DNA of 64,000 nt from Gelatoporia subvermispora B (Eukaryota > Basidiomycota > Agaricomycetes > Polyporales > Gelatoporiaceae): NCBI GenBank assembly GCA_000320605.2, contig KB445801.1, forward strand, positions 57,745 through 121,744, read 5' to 3'. Positions 1 to 12,328 of the stretch are shown in pieces. The notes beneath the pieces were generated by a model that saw only the letters and a list, made by a program, of their open reading frames with translations, had not been told where the DNA came from and did not search any database. A program made the position numbers and the translations under genes. Each line of letters begins with the position of its first letter. Positions within the stretch are counted from its first letter, which is position 1.

Positions 1-45
1 TGTCTTTTCACCGATTTTTAAAACTCGTGAACACTCAGCGCAAGC

Positions 46-1652
46 ATGGCCCCTGGCGGGTATGGCCGAAAACGCGCGAGTTCACGCCCAGATGACCCAT
101 CCAGCGCGTTGAAGAGGCAGCGAACGAGCATGAGATCCCTCCGTCCCAATATACACACCCCTTCATCGAGCGATGTGAGTGCAACATGCTCGTCGCGACG
201 CCCCAACTCCTCTGACCTGGCATAGTTGGATACCTCCGGCAACCTCGGAGAGTTTGATTTCTTCAACGAGCCATCTACATCAAGGCACGAGACGCGCGTC
301 CTCAGTGCCAGTTCATCCTTTTCCTCATACACCGATTTGACGTCCTGGTCTCGGCCCTCGAGCAACACTGGCGTCAATATGCGCAGCGACCTTTCCCTCA
401 TGCGACGGTACTCCGCAAGCTCCATCGACCTCAGGTCGACGGCAACGCACGTCGAGACTTCGGCCGCGCGTCATCTGCGCACTGACAAAATGTCAATTGA
501 TTACTCTGTTACCGACAGCAACGCTACTAGCGCCAGCCCCGTCGACTGGTCGACGAATAACATCGTGGTCTTCGCACGAGGGAATCGCGTGCATTATAAG
601 AATCTCTCGTCAAATGAAGATGTCGGACAGCTCTGCAAGATCCGCGACAACCAGGGCAATCTGCAGCTGCTGTCATGCGGGGGGAAAGACCAGCATAATG
701 CTGTCGCCTTATGTACGAGCAAGGGTCAAATCCAGATTTGGGACGTGTCCACCAAGAAGCTTACCTTAAACTGGACCACGAAAGGCGTCACTGCCATGAA
801 GTGGAACGGCCCGATCCTGACCGTGGGTGGGGAGCGTGGTACGATTCGACACTTTGACACCAGAATTAAGGATACCGCGAAGTTGAAAGAGCAGACGAAG
901 AAGGTCACCAGACACCAAGCGAAAATCTGCACGCTGGCCTGGAATGACGAGGGTAAGTATCTTGCGAGTGGGGACAAGACTGGCCTTGTGCATGTCTGGG
1001 ATTCCAGGCAGAATACACCCCTCGACGTTGGTGAGATGGTTCAGCGGCGTAAGAAAATGCAACATGCGGGCGCGATCACGGTGAGTCTTCTTTACCAGTT
1101 ACGCTCGGGAGAATCTTGATGAGATCGCGCCATCTGCAGGCCCTCGCATGGTGTCCATGGCAAACCAAGATTCTTGCAAGCGGTGACTCTGCTCCGGACG
1201 GGTCGGGGACTATTCGTATCTGGAACATCAGCCCGTCCACCGCTTTCTCGTCCAATCACCCCGACAAGCTCGAGCTTGATGCGCAGGTCACCTCATTGCA
1301 CTGGTCTACGCACTGCAAAGAGATCCTGAGCACACATGGCCCGGGAAAGTCCACTCCCGTGCCCATCACGCCCTCTATAGACATCAACAACGAATACTTC
1401 TCATTTTCCAACGATCCGCGCCCATCTCGCATCGCAAACTCCGTCTTGATACACTCTTATCCTTCATTGCGCAATGTAGCGACTGTCGCTGCAGCATCCA
1501 CAAATGTCGCAGGTAGCATCTTGAGCCCTAACGGGCAGAAAGCCCTGCTCGCCGTTCCAGAGGAGATGAAACTCAAAATCTGGGATATTTGGGGGAAATG
1601 CAAGGAGCTACGACGGAGTAACAGCGTCTTGAGCGGAAGCGGTATACGGTAA
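46..1652 (+). CDS. Cdc20/Fizzy-type WD40 protein, paralogue A
   Basis: Three exons: 46-174, 226-1080 and 1140-1652, all joined in phase 0, give 498 residues. The body is a WD40 propeller, with blades read from DWSTNNIVVFARG through WNDEGKYLASGDKTGLVHVW and WCPWQTKILASG to IWDIWGKCKEL. This is the arrangement of Cdc20/Cdh1, the substrate-recruiting activators of the anaphase-promoting complex. The protein ends in Ile-Arg, the IR tail by which these activators dock on APC/C TPR subunits. I cannot find a C-box (DRF/YIPxR) in the N-terminal 120 residues, which are Ser-rich and basic; paralogue B has one. The start is the first ATG that splices cleanly into the propeller; an earlier exon outside the window is possible. 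It could be a meiosis- or stage-specific activator, or a non-activating relative. The family is clear, the role is not. Confidence 0.85.
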
Positions 1653-3188
1653 GCTAGTAAGGGCTGTCATATGAGAGAGGAAGAGAACGTGTGGTAAGCC
1701 ATCTGCGCTGTGTCAAGGACTTCGGACTTAATCAATAGCTCGTTCAGGAAAATCAATCACTTATGTTTATCCTACATTGTGTCGATATGCAAACTCCTTG
1801 AACTGTATCAGTATTCCATTCATAATTATGCGGGGAAGTCACCTGTATATCGGCTTCCGTGTGATCTAATCGAATTCAGTTGATGGCACTCGTGGACTCT
1901 GGCGATCAAGGCGAAACTGTCCTTCACAGGGGCCGCACGTTTGTCAACGGCAGTGCCAGTGGCTGCGTGCCCCGGCGGCTGTCGTGGGACTGAACTGAGA
2001 TAAGATACTTCCCGCGCTTATGTATCAGTCCTTCCTGACCGTTGCCATTTCCTGCTCAGTGCTGTTTGACGGACCTCTTAATCGCACCCTGCCTTGAACT
2101 GCAGCTCGCACTGAGAAGATCAGGGTCTTTGGACGCAAGTCTTGCCTATCCTGACTGGATTCAGATATATCTGTATCAGAACCGTAATCTGCATCGCAGC
2201 AGGCACTGGCTGTGGACCGGCGTCATTGGTGGTCCACCATCTGTCCGATGCCCGAACACAAATGCAGACTCCCTCTGCCCGATTCTGGCAGTTGCGGTGG
2301 TACGACGCGGGAGTGCAGGCATAGCAACCCTGATGAACCGGTGACCGAATATATTTGGATGCGTCACGCTTATTACACGAACCCATCTACTCGATCAAAG
2401 ATGTTGATTCAGAGATGGTCGCGGCCCAATCTCCACTGGCGTATCCCACGATTGCCTCGATTACATCTACAAGTGTCCCTTTTCCGTCAGCAGAACATGT
2501 CCACCAGTACGGTACGCGTCAATGGTGAGTCCTACAGCTTTCTGATTGTCAGTCTTGTATCTCTGACATCCTGATGGATGGTATAGCCTGCCGCACCGAC
2601 TGATACCACCTGGTGGCCATCTGCCCCTCTCTTAGAACATTAACTTCCTCCCTCTTTCGTGCTACGAACGGGTCTGCTTGGCTGCACAACCTCAGGTGAG
2701 TACGTCCTGTGCCTTTTCCCCTGGAATACAATGATGAATAAGGTTCTCAGGCCGACAGCTTCGAGCGTTCGTTTGGGTGAGTGGTGTTCTCATCTTGTTT
2801 CCATGGTACGCGAGTGACGATTCCTCGGACTCCCTTGGACAGTGCACCGCAGAGCTCTGCACGACACAGGAAATCGGGCGTTGCCTGTATTTCCGACCTC
2901 TGCCTCTCATCTCCGTGTAGTCAGGGCGCAGAGCCACTGCAGGTGCAACATTTCTAGGTAAGCAAACAGTGACGAATGTGTGCCCCCCTTGATGACCTGT
3001 GATCACCAAGCAGGCCAGGCAGGAACATTTTGCGGGTACCTTCTGAAGAAAGACTCGTCGGTGGAGTCTCTACTACGCCGATTGCTCGGACATAGGACGT
3101 CGCGAGCAACTCAGTCGTTGGCCATAGCATGAGGTACGCTCTTCGTTCTCTGTCCGCTTGATCCGATACTGAGCTGCGCTTTGAATAG
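1653..3188 (+). other. Probable 5' exons of the membrane-protein gene, unresolved
   Basis: There is no long open frame here. Intron-like GT..AG pairs recur: donors near 2525, 2695, 2776, 2957 and 3132, and acceptors ending near 2586, 2750, 3095 and 3188. This is the pattern of a short-exon 5' half feeding the large exon that starts at 3189. One readable junction is a small exon of about 37 bp ending at the donor near 3132, which joins the membrane exon in phase. I could not assemble a convincing signal peptide or ectodomain, so the region may also be partly non-coding. Confidence 0.3.
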
Positions 3189-5052
3189 CCAGGGAGCCAT
3201 TATAGCTGGCGTCGTGTGCGGAACCGCGGTATCCCTTACTGTCGCCATTGTCCTGTGGGTGAGAATCCGGCAACGTCGTAAACACCAAGAGGGCCGTTCG
3301 AGCTGGATCGGCACTCGCCTCGGCACTCGTGTAGGCTCGCCGAAGCTCCTCCGGGGGTGGATCATTGACCAGTTCAACGATGGACGATCGAATAGGAGCC
3401 AAGAAAGCATGGCGAGGAACAACGAAGGCTACCAGATGCCGGAACGGGTCCTCTCCATTGCACCCGACGAGTCGACTCCTGCCCATTCTCCTGTTCTGCC
3501 GCCACTGCCGTCTCCCTCGACTCCGCATACACCTCCAACACCGTCGTCCCTACTCTCGCCAAGCTTGTCGCCGTCCCCACGATCACCTCCAGCGCAGTAC
3601 GCAGAGCGGAGACAAAGCGCCGTCAGCGTGGGCTCCGACACTCCCACTCCTTCTTCATCGGGGTCTGACACAATGCTCATGTCTCAATCCCAGCGCACAT
3701 CCCAGATTCCGCGCATGTCCCAGACCCAACGTATGACGCAGAGTCAGCGGCTGTCCCTGGGGCAGCGCACGTCACAGATATCGCAAAGTCAGCGTGCGTC
3801 GCAGAACCTGCAAATTTCTCCGACCAGGCGTATGTCCAGAAACCAGCCATTGTCTCCAAACAAGCGTATTTCTGAAAGCCAGCCGACGTCTCCTAACAAA
3901 CGTATGTCACAAAATTCGCCATCGTCTCCGTTCAAGCGCTTCTCCCAGCGACCACGACCACCCCGTCCTCTCCCTCCCGTACCTGGACCGCGGCCTATTT
4001 CCACGCTGAGCCCTACTTCTACCTTCTCCCGACTGAGCCTGGATGACAACGACAGCGACTTCAGCGGGTCGTTCTTCAAAGGCGAGGAGGTCCGGGTTCA
4101 GGAGACCGACGTCACGGACGACGATGGAATTTCCAAGGCGCTGCGCGACCTCGATGCAGGCACTGATTACAGGCAGGTCAGATCTGAAACATGGTCTGGC
4201 GCTGACGGTGATTGTATCAACGGCGAAGACGTTCAAGACGGCGTTGATACAACTAGCATATCTGTCGGAGACACTGATCGTACGGAGGGTTCGCCCCGCG
4301 TGGATGCGGGCAGTGGGCGGGCGCATGGTGCTGAGGATGGCCTTGCGCGCCAGAGAGAGAGCGCCGTGGTCAACGGTGATCCTGATGATGATACGAACAC
4401 CCTCAAGAGTCCCGAAGAATATCGCAACGGCGAGGACGAGGAGATCGACTCTCAGGATGACGACCTGTTCTCTGAAATCTCGGAGGAGTCGGATGCATTC
4501 CCGAGCAGCCTTGAGTTGGACAACCTCGAGGCCGGGCGCTCGCAGACAGACCACCGCCGACCGGCACACAAGGAAGCGTATTCGGTACGCCCCCTCCCAG
4601 TCATTCCAGTGATTGCGATTCCTCGGAATAGCATCATGGGACGGGACGACGTGCGGGATCGAACGCTGTCTACCCCTGCCTCCTTCGCTATACCCATCGA
4701 GACGCCTGTAGACGACTGGACGCCGAGCCGGCGCTCAGTCTTCTTCCACGCTCCCTATTACGACTCCGGCGCCGCGTCGCCGTCGAAGCGCTCTTCGAAG
4801 GCGTCTTCGATCAAGTCGTTATCCAAAGTGACCGCGAGGATGTCCTCCGCGTCCGTATCGCTCATTGCGTTCCCGCGGCGGTGGTCGAGAGTGGACCGGA
4901 TCGATCCTGGGATGCGGTCGAGCACTCTCCCGGTTACCCCTCGGTCGCCAGAGCACCCACCCCTGCCATTCCCTCTCGATTCGAGAATATCCACCGTAAA
5001 GACAATGTTGCCTGACCCAGTTGGCCGCACAGCGAGTCCTGTAGCTACATAG
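3189..5052 (+). CDS. Single-pass membrane protein with SPxK/R and SQ/TQ repeats (3' exon)
   Basis: This is a single open exon of about 620 codons; its start depends on an upstream exon, because the frame enters through an acceptor at 3187-3188. It opens with one hydrophobic helix (GAIIAGVVCGTAVSLTVAIV) followed at once by Arg/Lys residues (RIRQRRKH), the signature of a type I single-pass protein with a long cytosolic tail. The tail holds a Pro/Ser block, a tandem repeat block (3679-3948), a Pro-rich segment that could bind SH3 domains, and a long acidic stretch near residues 280-440. No enzymatic domain is visible. Such membrane-plus-disordered-tail proteins are common in agaricomycetes and largely uncharacterised. 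It converges with the Nudix gene 345 bp downstream. Confidence 0.7.
3679..3948 (+). repeat. Coding tandem repeats: SQ/TQ hexads, then four 12-residue SPxK/R units
   Basis: The first part encodes degenerate six-residue units of the type S/T-Q-x-Q-R-x. The second part encodes four units of exactly 12 residues, each beginning Ser-Pro-x-Lys/Arg-Arg (SPTRR, SPNKR, SPNKR, SPFKR). S-P-x-K/R is the full consensus for cyclin-dependent kinases, and SQ/TQ is that of ATM/ATR kinases. Phosphorylation itself is inference. Confidence 0.75.
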
Positions 5053-5396
5053 GAAGCATATTGCCGTAACTTATTTTGGTATTTCCTTGGGCGCCATGTT
5101 TGACACTGGATGAATCCCTGTATTTGTACATGGAAGACATTTCCCCGTAGAACTGTTGCACTTGTCGTCGATACCCCTTCACAGATGCTCATAGCTTGTT
5201 GCTTTGATATACGATTATTGGCCACCGACGGTGGAACGGTGCCCGAATATATATGACGAAGTGCGGCTCGACGTTGCGACTGTTTGCATCAAGAATACTC
5301 GGCTCCGCTGCGGTCCTGATGAGGCAGTCCGTATAGTGGCGGTCCTCGCGGGAAGTATATTCATCGTCTTGTTGCGTTTAGCAGATGACGACATAG
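5053..5396. other. Convergent intergenic spacer
   Basis: This is a shared 3' region between the membrane-protein gene and the Nudix gene. I see no coding potential beyond short shadow frames and no recognisable RNA gene. Confidence 0.5.
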
Positions 5397-6282
5397 CTAC
5401 TGGCTCCGTTCGGTAAGGATTTTCTGTGTTTCTCGCCAGAGTTCATAAGCTGTAGCGAGAACGTGATGTTCCACCGGCTGATATGTGCTATCCAGTACTT
5501 GCAACGCGTCCTCTATATTCAATGAATGCGATTGGTAATCCTGTTCGTCTGGCATTCCCGTATTTAAATGATGCACCTGGTCAGAAATGTTCTCGGATTA
5601 TGAATATTTGAATCGAAAAAAACTTGATTAGCTCACCGCATCTTCAGGAATCTGGCCGGCGTACCAGAAAGTCAAGTATTCGCCGCCGTGCGCTCCAGGA
5701 ACTGCGCCGTTTATCCGCCTCCGAGGTTTCCATGCAAACGTAGACACGTAGATTGGTTCAGTAATAGGCGAGCGATGCTGCTCATGAGAGCCCGGGGGTG
5801 GAGGAGCATTTGTGGGTATAAACAAAGGCAGGAATTCGACTTGGTAGCCAGACTGGCAAAACGTAAGTCTTATCACGCGAAACAGACTTGCGACGCACTT
5901 CTTCGTAGGCTTCACGCAAAGCAGCCTGCTCGAGGGTCTCTCCGATGTCTTTTCTCCCCTTTGGCAGGAACCAGTACTTGCCTGTACTTTCATAAACTAG
6001 GACGACCTTCCCTGTCGATGGTTGGATAATGACCATCCCCGCACCCAGCATGAAGTCCGAAGAAAACCAGAGACTGTCAGAGACTGCCGAGGAGGACATA
6101 TCCGAAAATTGTTGCGGTGGTGGTGACCGGCCTGCATGAGAGCGCGCTCGTCGTGGCGTCGATCCACCTCGAGTAGGTACCGTCGAGTCGAGTCTCGAGT
6201 TACCTTCCGCAGGTCTCCGAGCAGAGGATTGCGAATTCGCGGATCCCGATGGACGGCCAAACACAGCGCGGACGCGGTCCAT
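5397..6282 (-). CDS. Nudix hydrolase
   Basis: Three exons on the minus strand: 6282-5899, 5852-5637 and 5576-5397, with introns of 46 and 60 bp, encode 259 residues. Splicing the first intron restores a complete Nudix box: Gly-x5-Glu-x7-Arg-Glu-x-x-Glu-Glu-x-Gly, read as GRKDIGETLEQAALREAYEE followed by SGY. This loop binds the metal and catalyses hydrolysis of nucleoside diphosphates linked to another group X. Upstream is the usual fold start, FMLGAGMVIIQPSTGKVVLV. The C-terminal exon (GMPDEQDYQSHSLNIEDAL) matches the tail seen in basidiomycete relatives. The first 60 residues are Ser/Arg-rich and look disordered, so translation might instead begin at the internal Met near residue 62. The substrate cannot be told; the neighbours are unrelated. 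Confidence 0.88.
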
Positions 6283-6935
6283 AGCAATCTTGAAGGTCAG
6301 AGAGAAATCAAAGGATACGCTTCATTTAAAGTTCAAACCACGACTTGGAGGCGTGTACAGTGGCCCTGCATGGGCGACTCGTTCGCCTCGTGTCTGCCAC
6401 AGACGCGACAGCGAATCACGTGGGATGACGTTCACAATCGTTAATCACCTCGTTATTAGACGCCACCAGGTTGTTCGAACTTCAAATTCGATTCCAGAGA
6501 CCCCTTCTGTTCGCTGTGCAGCTGACTGCGCCATGAATCCTCCTTCGCTCATACTCATAAGGCGTTGCACTCCAGTCATCATCCAGATGAGGTTTAGGTC
6601 GTGACTCAAATCCTTATCAGTTCTATCGGCTTTCCAATGCCTTTGAGGCCCGGAGGCAGCTGAAGTATTGCTTCAAAATTTCCTATATCACACCGTCAGA
6701 GTCTGGCGGAAGGTACATTTTTCGAAGAATTGCGATAACTGCGAAAGTTCATTAGAAACGTGTCAGTGCGTTGCAGACCGAATGGTTGCAGTGCAAGATT
6801 TAAATAGGTATAGGTGCGTCGTGACGGTCATCAAGAGCTATCGTGAAGACGTATCCAGATCGTAAGCAGTCAGATGCAAGTAACCTGTATAGTGCTATCA
6901 CGCAGGAGACTCGGGCAAGTCGAAAGGGCCCGGGG
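6283..6935. other. Intergenic, nothing recognised
   Basis: Short open frames only, without splice-supported extension or recognisable motifs. It separates the 5' end of the Nudix gene from the 3' end of the secreted-protein gene. Confidence 0.5.
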
Positions 6936-7721
6936 TCAAAGCGCAAGTAAAGAGCCGAAGCCAAGCAAAAGCACTAGCAGGATGTGCACGAGGCTCATCT
7001 CGACGTCTTGCGAAGAACCATTAGAGCTCGCAGTGGGGGCTGCCGCACTACTCGTCGGGGTGACTTCCCCGTCCGCACTTGCGGCTCCGCCCAGCAGGGT
7101 GCTCTCGAGAGCACAGATGTTGCGTATTCCGGTAATAATACCAGGAAGGTTGGCTTCGCTAGAGTTCAGGAACGATGTTTGATTGGTTTTTTCGAAGCTA
7201 GATCATAAGAATAAGCTCTCGAATGCGAACGGCCCCATGCCAAGCCTCGAACACTCACCAATCGACACATTGCGGGTATGCTGGAACCTTTATTAACGAG
7301 AAATCACGAAGGGAGACTGACGTGGAGCTCACCACTCTGGAAGGTATCGCCGCAAGCGCACTCAATAATGCTTATGAAAGCCCCGGGATTGAATATGATC
7401 TAAAGAGGAATCGATGGAGGTCAGCCATTGTCTTCGACTGCATAACGAGAGATCGCGCACCGTAGTGAAGTTCGCCAGAACGGGAGCAGCCTGCGCGCAG
7501 CTATCAATGTTCGCATAGTTCGGTGCGCACTGCTGGCAGGATGGTATATCGCTTGGGAACACGGGGGTCGCAGCAGGTGCTTGACGTCCGTGCAAGAGCA
7601 CTGGCGAGGGTTCCAGAGGCGTTTCGCGGACCCCCAGCACAGCGGCAAGAGCTGCTGGTAATGCAAAGAGCCACGCAGAGACAAGTATCGTCGCAAATAT
7701 TTTGAGAATCTGGTGAGCCAT
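6936..7721 (-). CDS. Small secreted Cys-containing protein with GPI-anchor signal
   Basis: Four exons on the minus strand: 7721-7461, 7399-7333, 7280-7259 (22 bp) and 7197-6936, give 203 residues. The N-terminus is a signal peptide (residues 1-27, KIFATILVSAWLFALPAALA). The mature part contains spaced cysteines (SCQQCAPNY, DSCAQAAP, IECACGDTF, QCVDCFEK, IRNICALES) and NxS/T sites. A Ser/Thr/Ala-rich stretch leads to a terminal hydrophobic segment (LVHILLVLLLGFGSLLAL) with no charged tail, as in GPI-anchored proteins. The cysteine spacing is reminiscent of small secreted wall or haem-binding proteins, but it does not match the eight-Cys CFEM pattern that I can verify. It is probably a cell-surface protein of unknown function. 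Confidence 0.75.
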
Positions 7722-8340
7722 TAGTGTCGTCTATGAGATAGGATCGCGGCGAGTAATAGATAGTGGTGGGGCTGGAACACGGAGTAGGCACGACGACGGC
7801 AGGGTATCACTGAGTCACGAATCAGGTTTATAAGTGCACCAGGCCCAGGTCACACCGCCGACTAACGACCGTAAGACAGCAGGGACCATATGGTGCCGGA
7901 AGACGAAGCTCTTCGCTTGCAGAGAAGTTGCTTGGGGCACTAGCAACACGTCAGGTGATCCATTTTATCCTAATATGGAAGGTCTCTGTAGTTTATCAGC
8001 TACTTCAGGATGCGGACGTACACATACCGACATCTACTCGGGTGCAGCGGACGGTTGCTGAACTTTTCATTCCTTTGGGGTGCCCAATTAGGTTCTGTTA
8101 GTCGCGAAGGATAATGCACCGCTCCGCAGCCTGCGATTGCTATTGAGAATTGGCCGACGCGTACCGCCATACTGACATTGCTGTGGATTGTGGAACTTTG
8201 AATGCAGGCTCTGACACAGCATCCACCCAGGCATGTCTCCAAGATACAGCCTAAGTACCATGAGGACTGCATACAGTGCGAATGCATTCCACCAAATGTC
8301 CAGGATGACAGAAGAAGCATAGTCAGTACAGGTATCAAGC
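7722..8340. other. Divergent/upstream region, nothing coding recognised
   Basis: This is the upstream region of the secreted-protein gene and the downstream region of the F-box gene. A TATA-like box is given separately. No other feature is supported. Confidence 0.45.
7827..7834 (-). promoter_or_regulatory. TATA-like box of the secreted-protein gene
   Basis: CTTATAAA on the minus strand lies about 106-113 bp upstream of the ATG at 7721. Position and sequence fit a core promoter; the call rests on sequence only. Confidence 0.4.
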
Positions 8341-10479
8341 TCATGTCCGTCTGCTCATGATGAAACAACCCTCATATCCCAAGACCTCAGCGGGGCTCAG
8401 CGTATCACGCCACCGCCCTGAGAGGTTCCCATGCGCATTTCCAACCAAGTAGCCTCTATACAGCCATCTTCCCCGGTCCCCGTCGATCTGCGGAGCGTGT
8501 CAGCCTTGGTACCCAAACGGTCACCGAAGCACGCGGGACGCACATATTCCTTGTAGAGGCTGATGCAGCCATCGCACGGCCGAACACGGCCGACAAGGTT
8601 GAACTGGCCCCACGCAGAATGGCCCTGGCAGTGCGTCAGAGGTCAGCAAGGTCTTCCACATCGCAAGCGTAGGGCAGAGCAGACGCCCACCTCGCCCGTG
8701 ATAAACACGTCCCGCACTCCCCGCGCATCCCACCCGCGCCCCGTCACGCCCGCGCCGCCCCAGCTGCGGTACCACACCGGCTCCTTCCGCCCCGGCTCCT
8801 TGATCTCGAGCCCGAGCGGGCACTCGCGGACCTCGGTTGACTGGGGGATGTATGCGCGGAGGGGGTCCCCCGGAGAAAGCGGGAGCTGCTCGGGCACGCG
8901 TCCGGTTGTCCCGTTGGTATAAACCCCGTTTGTGCCCCTCGTGCAGGTGCCCATCGCGCCATTTGCACCGTTCGTTACCGGGAAAGCGCTGCCCAATGGC
9001 CCGTCGTCCCCTACGAGCAGATGGTGCTCGCGCAGACGCCAGTAGTGCGGGTGCTGCGCGACGCGGCCCTGCTCCAGTGTGCTCGGCGCTGCACCAGACA
9101 GCAGCGCAGCATATGTCGTAAATTCAGTATACTGCGCAGTAGGCCGTGTCATTTAGAGACTGGGACGCTGACAAGAGTGTAACGCACTGTGAACAGCCCC
9201 TCCCAGACACCTTCTAGGCTGCCGGGAATGAACGCGCCGGAGTACTCGGATGCGAGCGGGCGGCCGACCTTCGAGAGGTACAGGCCTCTTGTCCACTCAG
9301 CGTCCCATTCGCTGCTCTTGATCCCGAAAACAGTACTAGGTGGGATCGGTGCAGAGGGCTTCAAGTAGTTGATGGTATCCCAGGATATCGATAGCTTATT
9401 GACCAGCGTGAGATAAGCGAGGATGGCTGGTGCGCCGGGGGATGGTGGTACGAATTGTAGCCGACGCGAGTACGGGTCTATTAGAGTAGACTCTTTCAGA
9501 TAGTATGGTGGCCTAAAATCCCGCCAAGTCGGACGCCCTAGGGAATACTGAACGTGCACATCGTCAGTCGAATTATCAGAGAGAGTTTTTTGTGCGGGGA
9601 GCAGAACTACCGCAGGGACATATATCACGGTAGACTCATGAGATTCAGCCAATCACCATCAGGGAATAGGTCGGCTGTAGGCCTTTTGGCAGGAATGCAG
9701 CAATTGTTATGAACTTCCATGGTATATCCTCCTGCGAGACAGACTCCGCAACTGCAAGAAGCACAGAAACATACCTGATGCGCGCCTAACGCCACTACCT
9801 TCAGCAGATTCGTCGCTTCGAGGAACATGTCGTCATCGACGACATAGTCATCTATCGGGGATAGTTAAGCCGCGTGGTAGCCGCAGCAGAAGAGCCGCGT
9901 ACCTGGTCTCAGGAGAAACCAGAATAGCCAGATCGCCAGCGACATCCTCTCTTCGCTGGGAGGCCAGTGCCCCTCCGCGATGTTTGCTCTCATGAGGGAT
10001 GCACCAGCTTTGTGGAACAAGAACTCTCTCAGCCATTCATCCAAGTGCGCGTAATTCCTCAGTTGCCGCTCGTTCTTGCCATCGTTCTCCAGCATCATGA
10101 GATAGGCGGTCCATAACGATACCTGCAATGACTCTTGTTGAGTCGGCTCGAGTGTTAAGCCACCGGTCTGATTGTGAGTGTCTTGGTGTGAGCGTATCTG
10201 CTTGAGCACGATGCATCTTCTCCTGAGCTCGTGGGCGATTGCAACCGCACAGACCCTGCCCTCTCCCAGCCGGCGCTCTACGGCGGCGGTGTCGAACTTG
10301 TGAGTGAAAATACGCGCCCAGAGATGTGGATTCGAGTCGATAGAGAGGGCGTTGTGTGCCCGGCGGTTAGCGATGAGCAGGGCGGTAACGGGAGCCGGAG
10401 GTCCGAGGAAGGTGTCTGTTGCTGCGAAGAATGCAATGTGCTCGAGAATCTCATCCGGGATTTTTGCGAAGGAATTCAT
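8341..10479 (-). CDS. F-box protein of the large agaricomycete family
   Basis: Seven exons on the minus strand: 10479-9903, 9851-9775, 9731-9657, 9547-9188, 9131-8691, 8624-8544 and 8487-8341, with every junction in phase, encode 585 residues. The F-box-like start is at residues 4-45 (FAKIPDEILEHIAFFAATDT, ending in HLWARIF), which would bind Skp1 in an SCF ubiquitin ligase. The rest is the long uncharacterised domain typical of this family. Recognisable blocks are DDMFLEATNLLKVVALGAHQ, GSLEGVWEGLFT, YTEFTTYAALLSG, SPGDPLRAYIPQ, RDVFITGE and a C-terminal GRWLYRGYLVGN. An alternative acceptor could change exon 3 slightly (43-bp intron before it, 109-bp intron after it). The substrate is unknown. 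Confidence 0.85.
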
Positions 10480-12328
10480 GAATGTAGCTGCGGGCTGAGG
10501 CTGAGCCGGATGGCGTTAAGTGAGGAGGATATGGGAACCGGTTACGTCGACGTTTTGTCAGAGTGCGAACCCGGACAGGTCGCTCACATTGACATTATAT
10601 CCGAGTTGTCGCGGCCGGAAGCAGTGGGGCATCATATTCCAATAAGCTCTCGAGCTGCGGTCTTCAAAGGTCCCGTCAACCTCCATGAATACGGATAGAT
10701 TAGATCATTTCGCAAAGCAGAATGCGCTGTATTTCCTCGCACCGCCTCGGCTACCAGTTACCCTCCCCATGACCGACCCGCGGCGACTAGTCCTATTTCG
10801 AACTCCGCGCGGCGTAGCGCATGCACAGCGAACGCTCGACCCTGCACTCGCAACACAAACCGCGAAACTCTCAAAACCTTCAGCTGTCTCGGTAAGCTGC
10901 TGAACAACCATCTGCCCACCGCGCCCATGTACGGTAGAACACGGAGCGGTCATTCGAACTGAATAGCTAGCTTTTCGCATTAAGCGGAGTCTGAACATAC
11001 GGCGAATCCGAACGCGACATTGTCGTGCTCCTTTCCTCCGGAGCCCGAGGGTCGTATCCTGCACGTAAATCCTCCCGTCCATCGTGCGATAGACTCGCTG
11101 AAAAATCTCTGATGTGCGCAGTTTGGACGGGCTCTCGGGAGATGCACTGTGGCGGCCTGGCCGAGACACAGCGGAGTGGGAATCCAATCCAGTTCTGTCA
11201 GCTGTACATGTTTTCTGGGATCCCGAAGCAACCCGTTCCTGCTTGCCCTGATCTGGACCCGCTGAAGCTCGCATGTACTGGCCACAGGTCGAGAAGAGAC
11301 GGCGCGTTGAACAGCGTGCCTGCGAGGCACACAGCTTCTGTCTCCACTCTGTCAGTATGAGATCAAACCCAAGAGTACCTTGATTTTGCAGACCGGTCTT
11401 TCAAGGCGAGCTTGGAACTGTTGAACCCACTCAGGATGCCGACAGTGCATCCCCTAGGCGATCTCTGCAGCTAGATGAGGATACGTACCATGGATCAGCC
11501 CGCATCCTGGTGTTTCACCGACTTCGATCTTTCAAGTCCGTGATTGAGTGTAATCGAGGACCTCCGATCCGGAGGCTTGGAGAATTTGTATCCACTTCAT
11601 GACGTTGCTATCAAACTGTTCATTGGATCGAGAGGCTACTGTAACCCAAAGAAGCACACAGCGCATCAACTCACTCTTACAGACACGGCAATTCGTAGGC
11701 CTCGCTGTGAAGTTTGGGCAACATAGCTTGTCGCTCAGCGTTCAGCACTGATGATGTCGAGGCCGGCCTATTGTGCAACGCTCACTTTGCGTCACCGCTG
11801 CGGCGTTGCCAGTGGTTAGCCTTGCCCTTCCCGGTCAAGCGTAGTCCAGCTATGGTAAGCTGTGCGAGGATCGTAGCACAGGAATTGATTCACTTGCCAC
11901 GATCGTGTCACCCAAGGATCTGTCAGCCAGATCATATATATCATCGCGGATAGGCATGGTATTTGGCAGCGCGGCTTCGATGCCCAGGGTGGCCGTCGCA
12001 GCCCGGACACGCTCGCGGAAGAACGGCTGCTCATCTCCGGCTCGCAGCTGAGGAGCCACGAGGATGACTTCTATCTGCGCCGGACTTACTCTCTCCGCGC
12101 TCGGGGAAGTAGCTAAGGCTGACGTAGCCAAAGTACGCCGGAAGGATGCATAAGCACTGAGGGTGAGCGTGACGGTATGCATAAGCATGTTTAGATTATA
12201 CATAGAGTCTGTCCGGGAGCGAACGGCCAAGGGAATCATATAGTACACATGGACCTCATATACATGTATATCGTCAACGAACAGTAAGCAAAGCAGGCAG
12301 GTACAGGGTGCGCAGATCCTTGGGGAGC
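10480..12328. other. 1.85-kb gap, no convincing gene
   Basis: Two GC-rich minus-strand frames (10705-11274 and 11850-12344) stay open for 160-190 codons, but they lack a supported start, splice context or a motif I know. Their composition (many Arg, Ser and Cys codons) resembles chance frames in GC-rich DNA. The 11850-12344 frame contains a more protein-like stretch near its end (SPAQIEVILVAPQLRAGDEQ) and could be a gene remnant. Confidence 0.35.

Noticed and set aside
18..425. Minus-strand open frame over the first exons of Cdc20 paralogue A
   Set aside because: It is antisense to a well-supported WD40 gene and has no motif; typical GC-rich shadow.
10705..11274. 189-codon minus-strand open frame
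   Set aside because: Arg/Ser/Cys-rich with no domain, a second overlapping frame equally open, and no splice context; treated as chance.
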